Shown here: positions 16,206 through 25,671 of the stretch, one piece after another
How the letters are laid out: every line of letters starts with the position of its first letter
Numbering within the stretch: the stretch's first letter is position 1
From: Brevibacillus reuszeri
GTDB lineage: Bacteria; Bacillota; Bacilli; Brevibacillales; Brevibacillaceae
DNA length: 64,000 nt
Assembly: GCF_002897295.1 (NCBI RefSeq)
Contig: NZ_BEXF01000002.1
Coordinates: forward strand, 124,001 to 188,000
Direction: 5' to 3'
Notes under the pieces: generated by a model
Seen by the model: the letters and a program-made list of their open reading frames with translations, nothing else
Told to the model about the DNA's origin: nothing
Databases searched by the model: none
Position numbers and translations under genes: made by a program

Positions 16206-17366
16206 TCAAAGTGTACTAGTCCATTCCTGTAACAAACGAGCCTGCCTACGTACCACTTGTTCTAACGAATGACCCGTCGGAATACCTGTACAATTGTGTA
16301 ATGTATATTCCCAGCCAAACTCATTTTTGTCTGCTTGTATACGCACCGCTTCTGCATCTTCCGGAAAGTCGAACAAAAGTGCGGCTGCAATAGCCAAGCC
16401 TAAATAATCGGGAGTAATTCCATGCTCGATACATTGCAGCGCTGGACCGACCAGACGATCTTGCGCAGAAAGCTTGCGAATCGGTGAGCGTCCCACGCGA
16501 GTAACCTCGTCAGACAGCATTGGATTCGTAAAGCGCTCCAGTATTTTTTCTACGTAGCGCCGATGCTCTTGCTCGTCAAAGCCGTGCTTGATCACTAGCA
16601 AGGCACTCGTCTCGCTCAATGCTCCTCGTGTAGCTTTACTAATCTCAGCATTTTGGATCGCTGCATCGATCGTTGCATATCCCATTTGATAGCCCAAATA
16701 AGCAATGACCGCATGCCCGGTATTTGCGGTGAACAGCTTTCGTTCAATATACGGCGCCAGGTCATCGACATATGTGAGTCCTTCTACTTGCGGCTTTTCC
16801 CCGACAACCTGAGATTGATCCACCGCCCATTCAAAAAACGGCTCCACCATAACCAACAGTTTGTCATCGTGCTGCTGCAAAGGTACGATCCTGTCTACAG
16901 CGGCATTGGGAAAACCGATTTTCTCTGCTGCCAACATCCGATCGGCCTCTGGTAAAAAGCCGTAAACATGCTCCTTCAGTGCTGCACTGCCCCCGATCAT
17001 ATTCTCGCAGGCAATGACATTCAATGGTCGCTTTGAGGTGGAAAGCCTTTTCGAAATACCTGCTGCGAACGCACTCGCGATATGAGGGAGAATGTTCGGA
17101 CCTACTGCAGTCGTAACGAGATCCGCGTCAGCGATTGCCTGGGCAACAGCATCCACATCTGCACCATGGAGCGCACTGACGTTTTCTACTACCGACTCAG
17201 GTTTTCCTGCAGTAGCAAGCTGCACGCGATACGCTTTTCGCTCGTTCAGCTCATCAACCAAAGCCGTATTAACGTCGACAAACACTACCTCGTACCCCGC
17301 CTGATGCAGCAATTGACCGATAAATCCCCGGCCTATATTTCCGGCTCCAAAATGGACAGCTAGCAT
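16206..17366 (-). CDS. mtlD: Mannitol-1-phosphate 5-dehydrogenase
   Basis: 386 residues, the usual length. The Rossmann motif HFGAGNIGRGFIG (5-17) opens the protein, and the C-terminal half carries the polyol dehydrogenase signature region (KLFTANTGHAVIAYLGY, with the catalytic Lys). It oxidises mannitol 1-phosphate to fructose 6-phosphate with NAD+ in the cytoplasm. It lies six bases after mtlF in the operon mtlA-mtlR-mtlF-mtlD. Confidence 0.95.
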   Translation of the reverse strand: MLAVHFGAGNIGRGFIGQLLHQAGYEVVFVDVNTALVDELNERKAYRVQLATAGKPESVVENVSALHGADVDAVAQAIADADLVTTAVGPNILPHIASAFAAGISKRLSTSKRPLNVIACENMIGGSAALKEHVYGFLPEADRMLAAEKIGFPNAAVDRIVPLQQHDDKLLVMVEPFFEWAVDQSQVVGEKPQVEGLTYVDDLAPYIERKLFTANTGHAVIAYLGYQMGYATIDAAIQNAEISKATRGALSETSALLVIKHGFDEQEHRRYVEKILERFTNPMLSDEVTRVGRSPIRKLSAQDRLVGPALQCIEHGITPDYLGLAIAAALLFDFPEDAEAVRIQADKNEFGWEYTLHNCTGIPTGHSLEQVVRRQARLLQEWTSTL

Positions 17367-17372
17367 GAGTGA

Positions 17373-17807
17373 TTACACCTCCTCAGAGAACAGGGCGATA
17401 ATCTCATCAGCCGACGTCGCTTGCACTACCCGCTTGACGTTTTCCTCCTCGGAGCAAATGATCGCGATATTGGAGAGCACCTCCAAATGCTCGTCTCCAA
17501 CGGCCGCAATACCCACGAGCAAGTAAGCGGTATTTCCTTCTCCGAAATCAACCCCTTCAGGAACCTGGACAATCGAAATCCCTGTAGATTGGATCTCCTG
17601 CTTCGATTCGTTCGTGCCGTGGGGAATCGCAACCCCACTGCCGATATAGGTTGTAGCAAGCTGTTCACGTTCTTGCATTTTCTCCACATATGCTGCCGTT
17701 ACATGACCAGCCTGCACGAGCAGATTACCAGCCAGGCGGATTGCCTCTTCTTTGCTTGCTACCTTTGCATTCAACATGATTTTCTCAGCTGTCAGTATGT
17801 TTTTCAT
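17373..17807 (-). CDS. mtlF: Mannitol-specific PTS EIIA
   Basis: 144 residues. His63 in VAIPHGTNE is the phosphorylation site that takes phosphate from HPr and gives it to the EIIB domain of MtlA. The ATG at 17807 has a GGGAGAG site and overlaps the mtlR stop (TAATG). A longer reading starting 33 bases upstream would lie inside mtlR and is unlikely. Confidence 0.94.
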   Translation of the reverse strand: MKNILTAEKIMLNAKVASKEEAIRLAGNLLVQAGHVTAAYVEKMQEREQLATTYIGSGVAIPHGTNESKQEIQSTGISIVQVPEGVDFGEGNTAYLLVGIAAVGDEHLEVLSNIAIICSEEENVKRVVQATSADEIIALFSEEV

Positions 17808-19912
17808 TATGTTCTCTCCCATCCTATCTTTTTCTGGCAAAACGCATACAATTTATCTGCTATATAATCAGCAATTTGCTGTGTTTCTCCTGTCTCCAAA
17901 ACACTCTGCATCTCTTCTTCAATGAGTAGTGAGCTGATCTCACTTAACACTTCCAGACCCTCTTGTGGTAAGTCCCTCGGGCCTATCATCGCTAGTAACC
18001 AATATATGGACATGTCTTCTTCATCCATAGACCGGAGCAGAAGCGGTTTCTGCAGCCTGTGAATGGTAAAGGACACTTTTATTACGTTGTCATTTCTCCC
18101 GTGAAATAATGCCATTGATGTACCGGGAATACCCAATCCGCCGAGCTTTTCCCGATCCAGCAGCTGCTGCATGACGGGAGCTGCTTCTTTGATCGTTTGG
18201 CTCTCTTTTAATTCCTGACTCATTTGTTGCAAAAGGCTACGCAAATCGAGCCCATGGTTATCCCATTCCCGCACCCGCAGGCCCTCTACGATCTCACTTG
18301 CGTAGCGAGAGTAGTTTTGCATCTCCCTGAGCTGCTCAATCGACTTTTTCCCGCTTGTGACGACGCTCATTGCTCTGGGTGCAGATGGCTTCTCCCCGGT
18401 GGTGCTATGGAGATGAAATTTGATTTTCTGGATATCATCCTGCGGCAAGAGCGGGCTGACGACTACATAATCCATCGGCGAAAGCGGCAATGGAATGGTC
18501 GAGATGATCAGATCGTACTCACTTTCCGGGATGTCCCCCAGATCGAACATGGACAAATTTTGTAGGCTGACGATCTCGGGAATTTCCTTTTTGATACGCG
18601 TAGCTAATATCTTGGACGAGCCGATTCCACTCGAGCAAACTACGAGTGCCCGGTAACGCTGCTGCTCCTGACGCGTTCGCTCAAGCGCCGCTCCGAGATG
18701 CATGACGAGATAACCAACCTCCTCGTCAGGAACGTCGAATTGCGGGAATAATGCCGCCACAGCGTCTTTTACTACCAAAAACAGCTCTTGATAGTTGCTT
18801 TTGATTTGGTCCAGGATCGGATTGCGAATCTCCATCTTGCGCTTCAGTCTGTACAGTGCTGGCTCCAGATGAGTAAGCAGTCCATGAAACAGGGACGAAT
18901 CCTCTTTCAGCGGTACCCCCAGGCTCTCTTCACATAGCTGAATCAGACGGTAGGTAGTTGCCATCAGCTCTGTATTTTCCGGCCAAAAGGAGTCATCCTG
19001 GGAATGACGCAGCTTGGCTCCACGCAAATGCATCGTTATATAACCAACTTCCGCAGCGGGAATCTCCATCTGAAAGATCAGCTGGAGCCGCTCCATGATA
19101 CGTTGCGCAGCCTGATACTCTGACGTGTTGATTAACTCACTCAACGTTTTTTCGTCAAAATGGATATTCTCTCCCTTTTCCACCCGCTCGACAGCCAGCG
19201 CTAAGTGGGTAACCAGACCGATATAGGCACTGTCAGCCAAATGGTAGGAGAGATCGTCCTCCAGGTTGTTTAACGCATTTTCTACTTTGATCAGCTTTTC
19301 CCGGTCAATCAGACCAAGCAGGCGCTCCGAGATCGAGTCAATATTTCGCAGGGCCTTGTTCTGTATGTTTTCTTTGATAACCCCGATCATTTCATGGTCG
19401 TCCAAATGCTCAGAGATCAATCGGCTGATCACCCTTCGCTTGGAAGACTCCGTGCCGAGCAGCTCCACGCCGTAGCCTCTTTTGCGCAAAAGGGATAGCT
19501 CATACCGGGCAAGCATGACCTCCAAATCATCCAGGTCATGACTGATGGTAGCTGTCGTCACTTTCAGATCAATGGCAAGAGAGATGAGCTTGACTGGCTC
19601 CGATGCTTCTAGTAGCGAGCATAAAATGATGACCTTTCGCTCCTGAGCGGTGAACTCTGTCGTTGTCTGATGTAACACAGAGGTTTGCAAGCCCTGCTTC
19701 TGCTCCTCTGATCCGACGATTTCTACACCTGCTCCTGCTTTTCGCACCAGCTTCATTCCGTATTCTGAAAGCAGCTCATCTACTGCCTCGAGTTCCCTGT
19801 GTATGGTTCGCGGACTTACTCCGATGTGCTCGGCAATGAAGCCAATTGTTGCCCCTTTTTGCTCCTGCATCAAAATTTCAATGATCGATCGTTGTCGCGA
19901 GGATATCTGCAT
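17807..19912 (-). CDS. mtlR: Mannitol operon activator MtlR (PRD-type)
   Basis: 701 residues with the full MtlR architecture. N-terminal DeoR-like and Mga-like helix-turn-helix domains (1-160) are followed by two PTS regulation domains (about 180-400, with conserved His in LVTHLALAVERV and YLVMHLGAALE), an EIIB-Gat-like domain (YRALVVCSSGIGSSK) and a C-terminal EIIA-Mtl-like domain. Phosphorylation by HPr and by the mannitol EII proteins would switch its activity. The ATG has a TAAGGAGGGG site. It follows mtlA after a hairpin, which may lower its level relative to the transporter. Confidence 0.93.
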   Translation of the reverse strand: MQISSRQRSIIEILMQEQKGATIGFIAEHIGVSPRTIHRELEAVDELLSEYGMKLVRKAGAGVEIVGSEEQKQGLQTSVLHQTTTEFTAQERKVIILCSLLEASEPVKLISLAIDLKVTTATISHDLDDLEVMLARYELSLLRKRGYGVELLGTESSKRRVISRLISEHLDDHEMIGVIKENIQNKALRNIDSISERLLGLIDREKLIKVENALNNLEDDLSYHLADSAYIGLVTHLALAVERVEKGENIHFDEKTLSELINTSEYQAAQRIMERLQLIFQMEIPAAEVGYITMHLRGAKLRHSQDDSFWPENTELMATTYRLIQLCEESLGVPLKEDSSLFHGLLTHLEPALYRLKRKMEIRNPILDQIKSNYQELFLVVKDAVAALFPQFDVPDEEVGYLVMHLGAALERTRQEQQRYRALVVCSSGIGSSKILATRIKKEIPEIVSLQNLSMFDLGDIPESEYDLIISTIPLPLSPMDYVVVSPLLPQDDIQKIKFHLHSTTGEKPSAPRAMSVVTSGKKSIEQLREMQNYSRYASEIVEGLRVREWDNHGLDLRSLLQQMSQELKESQTIKEAAPVMQQLLDREKLGGLGIPGTSMALFHGRNDNVIKVSFTIHRLQKPLLLRSMDEEDMSIYWLLAMIGPRDLPQEGLEVLSEISSLLIEEEMQSVLETGETQQIADYIADKLYAFCQKKIGWERT

Positions 19913-19938
19913 GCTCTGCTCCCCTCCTTAACACAAAG

Positions 19939-19974
19939 AGGGAAAACGCTAGCTCACACTAGCGTTGATTCCCT
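19939..19974 (-). terminator. Hairpin between mtlA and mtlR (partial terminator or mRNA end)
   Basis: AACGCTAG and CTAGCGTT with outer GGGAA/TTCCC pairing, directly after the mtlA stop. The T run is weak. It fits read-through with 3'-end protection of the mtlA message rather than full termination. Confidence 0.55.
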
Positions 19975-21417
19975 TTAACCGAGGCGTTTGACCAGCTTGT
20001 CATACTCCGGACTATTCAAGAAGTTATCAATTGAAATATGCTCAGCTTCAGGCGCTTTGACTTGCGCTCGATCGGTCAACGATTTGTGTGTGATGACAAT
20101 GTCCGCGTCATCTGGAATGTCGTTGATCGCTGTATTGATGATCGTAATATGCTCCAAGCCCGCTGTTTTAAATTTCTTGCGCAAGGATGCGGCACCCATC
20201 GCACTTGATCCCATCCCAGCATCGCAAGAAAATACAACCTTTTTCACGTCTGTTGCGATTACAGCTTCAGTAGCTGCAGCTGCCGCAATTTCTTCCTCTT
20301 CTACCTTTTCCTGCTTTTTACCTTTTAGCTCCTGCATTTTTTCCGTAGCTTTCTCGATGTCATCTTCCTCAGTCTTGCCACCCATTTTCAGGAATGCAGA
20401 GGCAATGAGAAACGAAACCACAGTCGCTGCAACGACGCCAGCCAGTACAGGTAGTAATCCCCCGCGTGGTGCCATCGCGCTCAAGGCAAAAATACTGCCT
20501 GGCGAAGGTGGCGCTACCAAGCCCGCGCCCAGTAAAGAGAAGGTGAATACACCAGCCATTCCGCCCCCGATTACCGCCAAAATCAGGCGCGGATTCATCA
20601 GGATGTACGGGAAATAAATCTCGTGGATTCCGCCAAAGAAGTGGATAATTACAGCGCCTGGAGCAGATTGCTTCGCATTGCCCTTGCCTGCCAGCCAGTA
20701 TGCCAATAGGATTCCCAATCCAGGTCCAGGATTTGTCTCAAGCAAAAAGAAAATGGATTGACCAACCTTAGAAGCTTCATCGAGACCAATCGGGCTTAAA
20801 ATGCCATGATTGATCGCATTATTTAAAAACAAAATCTTGGCCGGCTCAACGAGTATGCTCGCGAGTGGCAAGAGTCCTGCATTGACAATCACCTGTACTC
20901 CAGCCGCAAGCGCTTTACTTAACCCAACCACTACCGGACCAATCGCACCGAATGCAATCATCGCGAGCAAAGCTCCGAAAATTCCTGCTGAAAAGTTGTT
21001 TATCAGCATCTCAAAACCAGAAGGTATTCTCCCTTCCAACATTTGGTCTACTTTTTTGATGACCCAACCGCCAAGCGGTCCCATAATCATTGCACCCAAA
21101 AACATCGGAATATCGGCGCCAACGACTACCCCCATCGTGGCAACGGCACCAACGACACCGCCTCGCACATCATGAACCATTTTCCCGCCGGTATAGCCAA
21201 TCAGGAGCGGCAATAGATACGTAATCATCGGTCCAACCAGCTTAGCCAGATCCTCGTTTGGCAGCCAGCCTGTTGGAATGAACAGGGCAGTAATCAATCC
21301 CCACGCGATGAATGCCCCAATGTTCGGCATAACCATCGCACTTAAGAAACGACCAAACTTTTGTACCGCGACCCTGAGTCCTCCCGAGGCCTGGTCCTTT
21401 GTAGCTACGCTCTCCAT
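19975..21417 (-). CDS. mtlA: Mannitol-specific PTS EIICB
   Basis: 480 residues. The membrane EIIC domain (about 15-345) contains the substrate-region motif FFGGIHEIYFPY and NNAINHGILSPIG. A Glu/Lys-rich linker leads to the EIIB domain (390-480) with active Cys398 in VFSCDAGMGSS. It takes up mannitol and phosphorylates it. The EIIA part is the separate mtlF gene. The ATG at 21417 follows AAAGGAGGG. First gene of the mtl-pts operon. Confidence 0.95.
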   Translation of the reverse strand: MESVATKDQASGGLRVAVQKFGRFLSAMVMPNIGAFIAWGLITALFIPTGWLPNEDLAKLVGPMITYLLPLLIGYTGGKMVHDVRGGVVGAVATMGVVVGADIPMFLGAMIMGPLGGWVIKKVDQMLEGRIPSGFEMLINNFSAGIFGALLAMIAFGAIGPVVVGLSKALAAGVQVIVNAGLLPLASILVEPAKILFLNNAINHGILSPIGLDEASKVGQSIFFLLETNPGPGLGILLAYWLAGKGNAKQSAPGAVIIHFFGGIHEIYFPYILMNPRLILAVIGGGMAGVFTFSLLGAGLVAPPSPGSIFALSAMAPRGGLLPVLAGVVAATVVSFLIASAFLKMGGKTEEDDIEKATEKMQELKGKKQEKVEEEEIAAAAATEAVIATDVKKVVFSCDAGMGSSAMGAASLRKKFKTAGLEHITIINTAINDIPDDADIVITHKSLTDRAQVKAPEAEHISIDNFLNSPEYDKLVKRLG

Positions 21418-21484
21418 ACGTTGACCCTCCTTTTACAAAATGATCATATGTTGACATGATTCAATAGAAGTAGTTCATGCCTCA

Positions 21485-21513
21485 AATATAAAGCGTTTAC
21501 ATACTTGTCACAA
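21485..21513 (-). promoter_or_regulatory. mtlA promoter with internal cre box
   Basis: Minus strand: -35 TTGTGA (21513-21508), 17 bases, -10 TATATT (21490-21485). A cre-like element TGTAAACGCTTTAT (21501-21488, 12 of 14 consensus positions) lies between and over the -10, so CcpA with Ser46-phosphorylated HPr would repress. An MtlR site is expected upstream but I could not define it. Confidence 0.7.
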
Positions 21514-21649
21514 CAAAATCAAAAGGCGCTTTTGTCGGTTTCACTGTTGCCAAAACTTAATAATGGGTAGGAATATGCCTGCTCCCCCTTGTCATATGTA
21601 GGTTGTCCAAGCACCACCACAGTCACGATGGCATTATGCCAGTCTGCAC

Positions 21650-21690
21650 AAAAAAAGACCGATGCGCTTGTGATCGCATCGGTCTGTTCT
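21650..21690 (-). terminator. cshA terminator
   Basis: On the minus strand AGACCGATGCG and CGCATCGGTCT form an 11-base perfect stem followed by seven T residues. It lies just downstream of the cshA stop. Confidence 0.85.
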
Positions 21691-21697
21691 TTTACTA

Positions 21698-23227
21698 TTA
21701 GCGTTGTTTGTTATATGGTCTGCTGCCAGTTTCCGAGCTACGCGGGCGAGAGTCACCGCTACGTGGACGAGAGTCGCCACTACGTGGGCGGGAATCACCA
21801 CTACGCGGACGAGAGTCGCCACTGCGTGGGCGAGAAGGACGCTTGCCTCCTCCAAAACCGGAGCCAAATCCACCTCTGCCTTTTGGCGGCAGCTTTTTCT
21901 TGCCGACTCGCAAAGGTGCTTCTTCAGTCAGACGAACTGGTGTCATATCTGGCTCTTTGGTTAACAGCTTGAGTGCTGCAGATACGAGTGTAACGGAATC
22001 CACATCCTCAAGCAATTGCTCTGCAAGAGTTTTGTAAGCGGACAGATTGTCTAGTCCAGAAGCCTCCAAAATCTTGTCCACAGCCATGCGCTGTTGTCCT
22101 TCCAATGCTTCCGCCATTGAAGGCACAGTGCGACGCTCCATGCGGCGATTAGTAGCACGCTCGATCAGACGCAGATGGTCAATTTCACGAGAGGTAACAA
22201 AAGTGATCGCCAAACCGGTTTTACCAGCACGTCCTGTACGGCCGATACGGTGTACGTAGCTTTCGGAGTCTTGCGGAATATCGAAGTTGAACACGTGTGT
22301 AACACCACTGATATCCAGTCCGCGAGCAGCTACATCTGTTGCTACGAGTACTTCAATCGTACCTTCTTTAAACTTGCGCAGGACGCTGTCGCGTTTTGCC
22401 TGGTTCAAGTCGCCATGAATACCTTCTGCACCATAGCCACGCTTGGTCAGTGCTTCAGACAATTCATCTACACGACGTTTGGTTCTACCGAAGATGATAG
22501 CCAGCTCAGGCGAGTGAATGTCCAACAAGCGGCAAAGAACATCAAACTTCTGCTTTTCAGCGACTTCCATATATTGTTGTTCGATGTTTGGAACCGTTAC
22601 TTCTTTTGCCTTCACAGAAATCAGTGTCGGCTCAGTCATGAATTGCTGAGCGATTTCTTGAATTGCTCTAGGCATAGTTGCTGAGAACAGCAAAGTCTGA
22701 CGGTTGTCCGGCACTTCCTGCAGAATTTCTTTAATGTCGTCAATAAAGCCCATGTTCAGCATTTCGTCAGCTTCGTCCAATACCACGATCTCAATGGAAT
22801 CGAGTCGAATGGTTTTTCTTCTCATATGATCCATGAAGCGACCCGGTGTCGCTACGATGATTTGAGGACGTTTTTTCAAAGCCTTGATTTGCCGCGTAAT
22901 GTCTTGACCACCGTAAATAGGCAGAGCAGAGATGTTTTTAAACTGGGCAATCTTATTGATCTCTTCTGCTACCTGAACTGCCAGCTCGCGGGTTGGGGTC
23001 AAAACAACACCTTGAATGTTTCCGCTTTTCTCATCCAGTCTTTCGATGAGTGGGATACCAAATGCTGCTGTTTTACCAGTTCCCGTTTGCGCCTGACCAA
23101 TCAAGTCACGGCCTTGCAGAGCTACTGGAACGGTTTGAACTTGAATGGCCGTTGCCTCTTCAAATCCCATATTGCTTAATGCGCGAACAAGTGAGTCGCT
23201 TAATCCAAATTCATAAAAAGTTGTCAA
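21698..23227 (-). CDS. cshA: DEAD-box RNA helicase, CshA type
   Basis: 509 residues. Q motif (FEEATAIQ), Walker [19 protein letters not shown] at the Walker B position, SATMP, and [10 protein letters not shown] are all present, followed by the CshA-type dimerisation region and a basic, glycine-rich tail with RPRSGDS repeats. It resembles Bacillus CshA through the whole core. Expected roles are RNA unwinding in ribosome assembly and mRNA turnover, especially in the cold. The start at 23227 is a TTG with AAAGGAG eleven bases upstream. The transcript has a leader of about 140 bases containing a terminator hairpin. Confidence 0.92.
   Translation of the reverse strand: MTTFYEFGLSDSLVRALSNMGFEEATAIQVQTVPVALQGRDLIGQAQTGTGKTAAFGIPLIERLDEKSGNIQGVVLTPTRELAVQVAEEINKIAQFKNISALPIYGGQDITRQIKALKKRPQIIVATPGRFMDHMRRKTIRLDSIEIVVLDEADEMLNMGFIDDIKEILQEVPDNRQTLLFSATMPRAIQEIAQQFMTEPTLISVKAKEVTVPNIEQQYMEVAEKQKFDVLCRLLDIHSPELAIIFGRTKRRVDELSEALTKRGYGAEGIHGDLNQAKRDSVLRKFKEGTIEVLVATDVAARGLDISGVTHVFNFDIPQDSESYVHRIGRTGRAGKTGLAITFVTSREIDHLRLIERATNRRMERRTVPSMAEALEGQQRMAVDKILEASGLDNLSAYKTLAEQLLEDVDSVTLVSAALKLLTKEPDMTPVRLTEEAPLRVGKKKLPPKGRGGFGSGFGGGKRPSRPRSGDSRPRSGDSRPRSGDSRPRSGDSRPRSSETGSRPYNKQR
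21737..21841 (-). repeat. Five 21-base tandem repeats in cshA
   Basis: In-frame 21-base units encoding RPRSGDS and variants, a coding minisatellite in the helicase tail. Copy number probably varies among strains by slippage. The units are contiguous, so this is not a CRISPR. Confidence 0.9.
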
Positions 23228-23274
23228 TGCACTTCAGTCTCCTTTTTCAATACCTTCTTCTATAAAATTCTCAT

Positions 23275-23317
23275 TAAAAAAGGGCACTATTCCTTACGAT
23301 CCGGAACATGCCCTTTT
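23275..23317 (-). terminator. Terminator hairpin in the cshA leader
   Basis: Minus strand: AAAAGGGCA pairs with TGCCCTTTT, with an inner TTCC/GGAA pair, and six T residues follow. It lies about 50 bases before the cshA start and downstream of the promoter at 23361-23389, so it could attenuate cshA. It may instead end transcripts of the PH-domain gene, whose stop is about 165 bases upstream. Confidence 0.75.
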
Positions 23318-23360
23318 ATCCCCGATTGTACAAATGCACCCCACAAAGAACATAGCTGTA

Positions 23361-23389
23361 ATCGTACCATGCATTCCTTCAAAATGCAA
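23361..23389 (-). promoter_or_regulatory. cshA promoter candidate (extended -10)
   Basis: Minus strand: TTGCAT (23389-23384), 17 bases ending in TGG, TACGAT (23366-23361). The TG before the -10 strengthens a moderate match. Confidence 0.5.
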
Positions 23390-23480
23390 ATGTCTGATCA
23401 CCTAAAATCGTTCGACACTCCTCGGTTTGCAGATCGGTAAAAAGCCCCAATTTCTCCGAGTATTCGACTCCTTTATTCCT

Positions 23481-23858
23481 CTATCTGAGCACATAGTCCG
23501 CCAGCACACTCTGAACCTCATAAATGTTGAGGTTCTTGTTAAATTGTTTCTGGATAGGCATCTGACTGCCAGAAATATAGATCTTCAATTCGGCATCCCA
23601 ATCAAAATTACCCGCGGTTTCAATGCTGAAATGCGTAATACTTTTATACGGGATAGAATGAAACTCGACCTTTTTCCCAGTAAGCCCCTGCTTATCAATT
23701 AGTATTAGACGCTTATCTGTAAAAATAAACATGTCGCGAATCAGTTTGTACGCTTTTTCCAATCGTTCATTTTTCGCCAAAATGTGACCAAGTTCATTTT
23801 GGACTTCCACAATATTGACCTCCGAGGCATTGCCCATCAAACCATCAAACAATCCCAT
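23481..23858 (-). CDS. PH-domain protein (bacterial PH, YvbH/YdjM-like)
   Basis: 125 residues forming a single bacterial pleckstrin-homology domain, for example DMFIFTDKRLILIDKQGL, VEFHSIPYKSITHFSIETAG and DWDAELKIYISG. There is no signal or membrane segment, so it is cytoplasmic. The family's role is unknown. I use the ATG at 23858 behind a GAGGGGGAG site; an upstream in-frame ATG has none. Probably monocistronic. Confidence 0.8.
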   Translation of the reverse strand: MGLFDGLMGNASEVNIVEVQNELGHILAKNERLEKAYKLIRDMFIFTDKRLILIDKQGLTGKKVEFHSIPYKSITHFSIETAGNFDWDAELKIYISGSQMPIQKQFNKNLNIYEVQSVLADYVLR

Positions 23859-23930
23859 TTTTCTCTCCCCCTCACATGTTCTTTGCTTATATGTATACGA
23901 CGAAGTGTGCACTTTTTTGTTCCCAAACTT

Positions 23931-23965
23931 GAAAAAGCTGACTCCCACGTATAGGTGTCAGCTTG
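23931..23965 (-). terminator. fhs terminator
   Basis: Minus strand AAGCTGAC and GTCAGCTT arms with an inner ACC/TGG (or GGT) closure, then five T residues, just after the fhs stop. Confidence 0.8.
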
Positions 23966-23982
23966 AATCATTTGCCAAAGTC

Positions 23983-25611
23983 TTAGCTTAGTCCGTTGAT
24001 CACGCCACCTTCATCGACGTAGAGCAGTTCTGCTGCTGGTTTTTTCGGAAGTCCTGGCATCGTCACTAAGCTACCTGTCAGGGCAACAATAAAGCCTGCT
24101 CCTGCAGACAGGCGGATTTCACTCACTTGAATCGTAAAGTCAGTAGGTGCCCCCAATAGATCGGCACGATCTGTAAAGGAGTACGGTGTTTTTGCCATGC
24201 ATACTGGCAAATGAGACATACCCAGTTCTTCTACCTTTTGAATGGTTCTCAGTGCACCTGGAGAAAACACGACTCCCGATCCACGATACACCTCTTTCAC
24301 AATCGTCTCGATTTTTTCCTTTACGGAAAGCTCCTCTTCATAGAGGAAGCGGAATTGTGACAGTCTTTCTGCTGCACGTGCCACCTTTTCAGCCAGCTCC
24401 GTTCCACCTGCTCCACCCTCTGCCCAAACGTTGGAGAGTGCCGCCTCGACGCCAGCCTGCTGGCAAAGCAGAATGACTTTGTCTACCTCTGCTTGTGAAT
24501 CTGTCGCAAAGTGATTGATAGCGACTACTGCCGGAACACCAAATTTTTCGAGGTTTTCCAAATGTCGCTTCACGTTGGCAAACCCTTTTTCCAATGCCTC
24601 CAGGTTCTCTGTGGCCAAATCAGCAACCTTTACCCCCGCATTGTACTTCAAGGAACGAACTGTTATCACGACGACAGCAGCTGCTGGTGTCAGCCCTGCT
24701 TTTCGACATTTGATGTCAAAAAACTTCTCCGCTCCTAGGTCCGCGCCAAACCCGGCCTCTGTCACCACGTAGTCAGCCAGCTTCAGTGCTGTTTTAGTCG
24801 CGATGACACTGCTGCAGCCGTGGGCAATATTCGCAAACGGACCACCATGAATGATGACTGGCGTGCCTTCGATCGTTTGGACGAGATTCGGCTTGATTGC
24901 TTCCTTCAAAAGCACCACCATATCTTCAACTGCATTCACTTCCTCCGCCCGAACAGGCTGGTCGTCAAAGTCGTAGCCGATAATGATATGTGCTAGGCGA
25001 TCTCGCAAATCTGACAAGCTCTCGCTCAAGCAAAGAATCGCCATGATTTCCGAAGCGGTAGTAATCATAAACCCGTCTTCCCGTGTCATGCCATTGCTAT
25101 CCCCAAGACCTACGACGATGTTGCGCAGGGCACGGTCGTTCATATCCATCGCGCGTTTCCAAACGATCTTCTTAGGATTCAGTCCACGCGGATTGCCGTG
25201 AAATATATGGTTGTCAATCATGGCTGCAAGCAGATTATGGGCTGCCGTAATCGCATGTATGTCGCCTGTAAAATGGAGATTGATCTCATCGGCAGGGAGA
25301 ATTTGCGCTTTTCCACTGCCTGTTGCTCCTCCTTTAATGCCCATGCATGGGCCAAGTGATGGCTCGCGGAGTGCAGCAATCGTCTTTTTTCCCAGTAAAT
25401 TAAGGGCTTGTGACAACCCAATCGTGGTGAGCGTCTTACCTGCACCTGCTGGATTGGGATTCATTGCAGTAACGAGGATTAGCTTGCCATCTTGACGTTC
25501 CGCTACCTTTTCCCACAGCTCGTTAGATAGTTTCGCTTTAAACTTTCCGTAAAGCTCCAGATCCTCTTCTTCGATACCTGCTGTCTTGGCAATCTCAACA
25601 ATCGGCTTCAT
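23983..25611 (-). CDS. fhs: Formate-tetrahydrofolate ligase
   Basis: 542 residues. It couples ATP to formate and tetrahydrofolate, giving 10-formyl-THF for one-carbon metabolism. The P-loop-like NPAGAGKTLTTIGL replaces the commoner TPxGEGKTT form. REPSLGPCMGIKGGATG and the LHFTGDIHAITAAHNLLAA segment are family signatures. The ATG at 25611 has GGGAGG. A tiny ORF with a strong ribosome site lies 37 bases upstream. Confidence 0.95.
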   Translation of the reverse strand: MKPIVEIAKTAGIEEEDLELYGKFKAKLSNELWEKVAERQDGKLILVTAMNPNPAGAGKTLTTIGLSQALNLLGKKTIAALREPSLGPCMGIKGGATGSGKAQILPADEINLHFTGDIHAITAAHNLLAAMIDNHIFHGNPRGLNPKKIVWKRAMDMNDRALRNIVVGLGDSNGMTREDGFMITTASEIMAILCLSESLSDLRDRLAHIIIGYDFDDQPVRAEEVNAVEDMVVLLKEAIKPNLVQTIEGTPVIIHGGPFANIAHGCSSVIATKTALKLADYVVTEAGFGADLGAEKFFDIKCRKAGLTPAAAVVVITVRSLKYNAGVKVADLATENLEALEKGFANVKRHLENLEKFGVPAVVAINHFATDSQAEVDKVILLCQQAGVEAALSNVWAEGGAGGTELAEKVARAAERLSQFRFLYEEELSVKEKIETIVKEVYRGSGVVFSPGALRTIQKVEELGMSHLPVCMAKTPYSFTDRADLLGAPTDFTIQVSEIRLSAGAGFIVALTGSLVTMPGLPKKPAAELLYVDEGGVINGLS

Positions 25612-25647
25612 GCTTGCCTCCCTACATTCCATGAATTTCTTGTTTAT

Positions 25648-25671
25648 TTACCAATGATCTACATTCCACAT
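25648..25671 (-). CDS. Possible seven-codon upstream ORF (MWNVDHW)
   Basis: ATG-TGG-AAT-GTA-GAT-CAT-TGG-TAA with AAAGGAG eleven bases before it, in the fhs leader. Two of seven codons are Trp. It may be a leader peptide that tunes fhs translation, or the ribosome site may be chance. Too short for codon statistics. Confidence 0.25.
   Translation of the reverse strand: MWNVDHW

Noticed and set aside
21737..21841. Possible CRISPR array
   Set aside because: Repeats are contiguous without spacers, in frame and encode RPRSGDS in the helicase tail.
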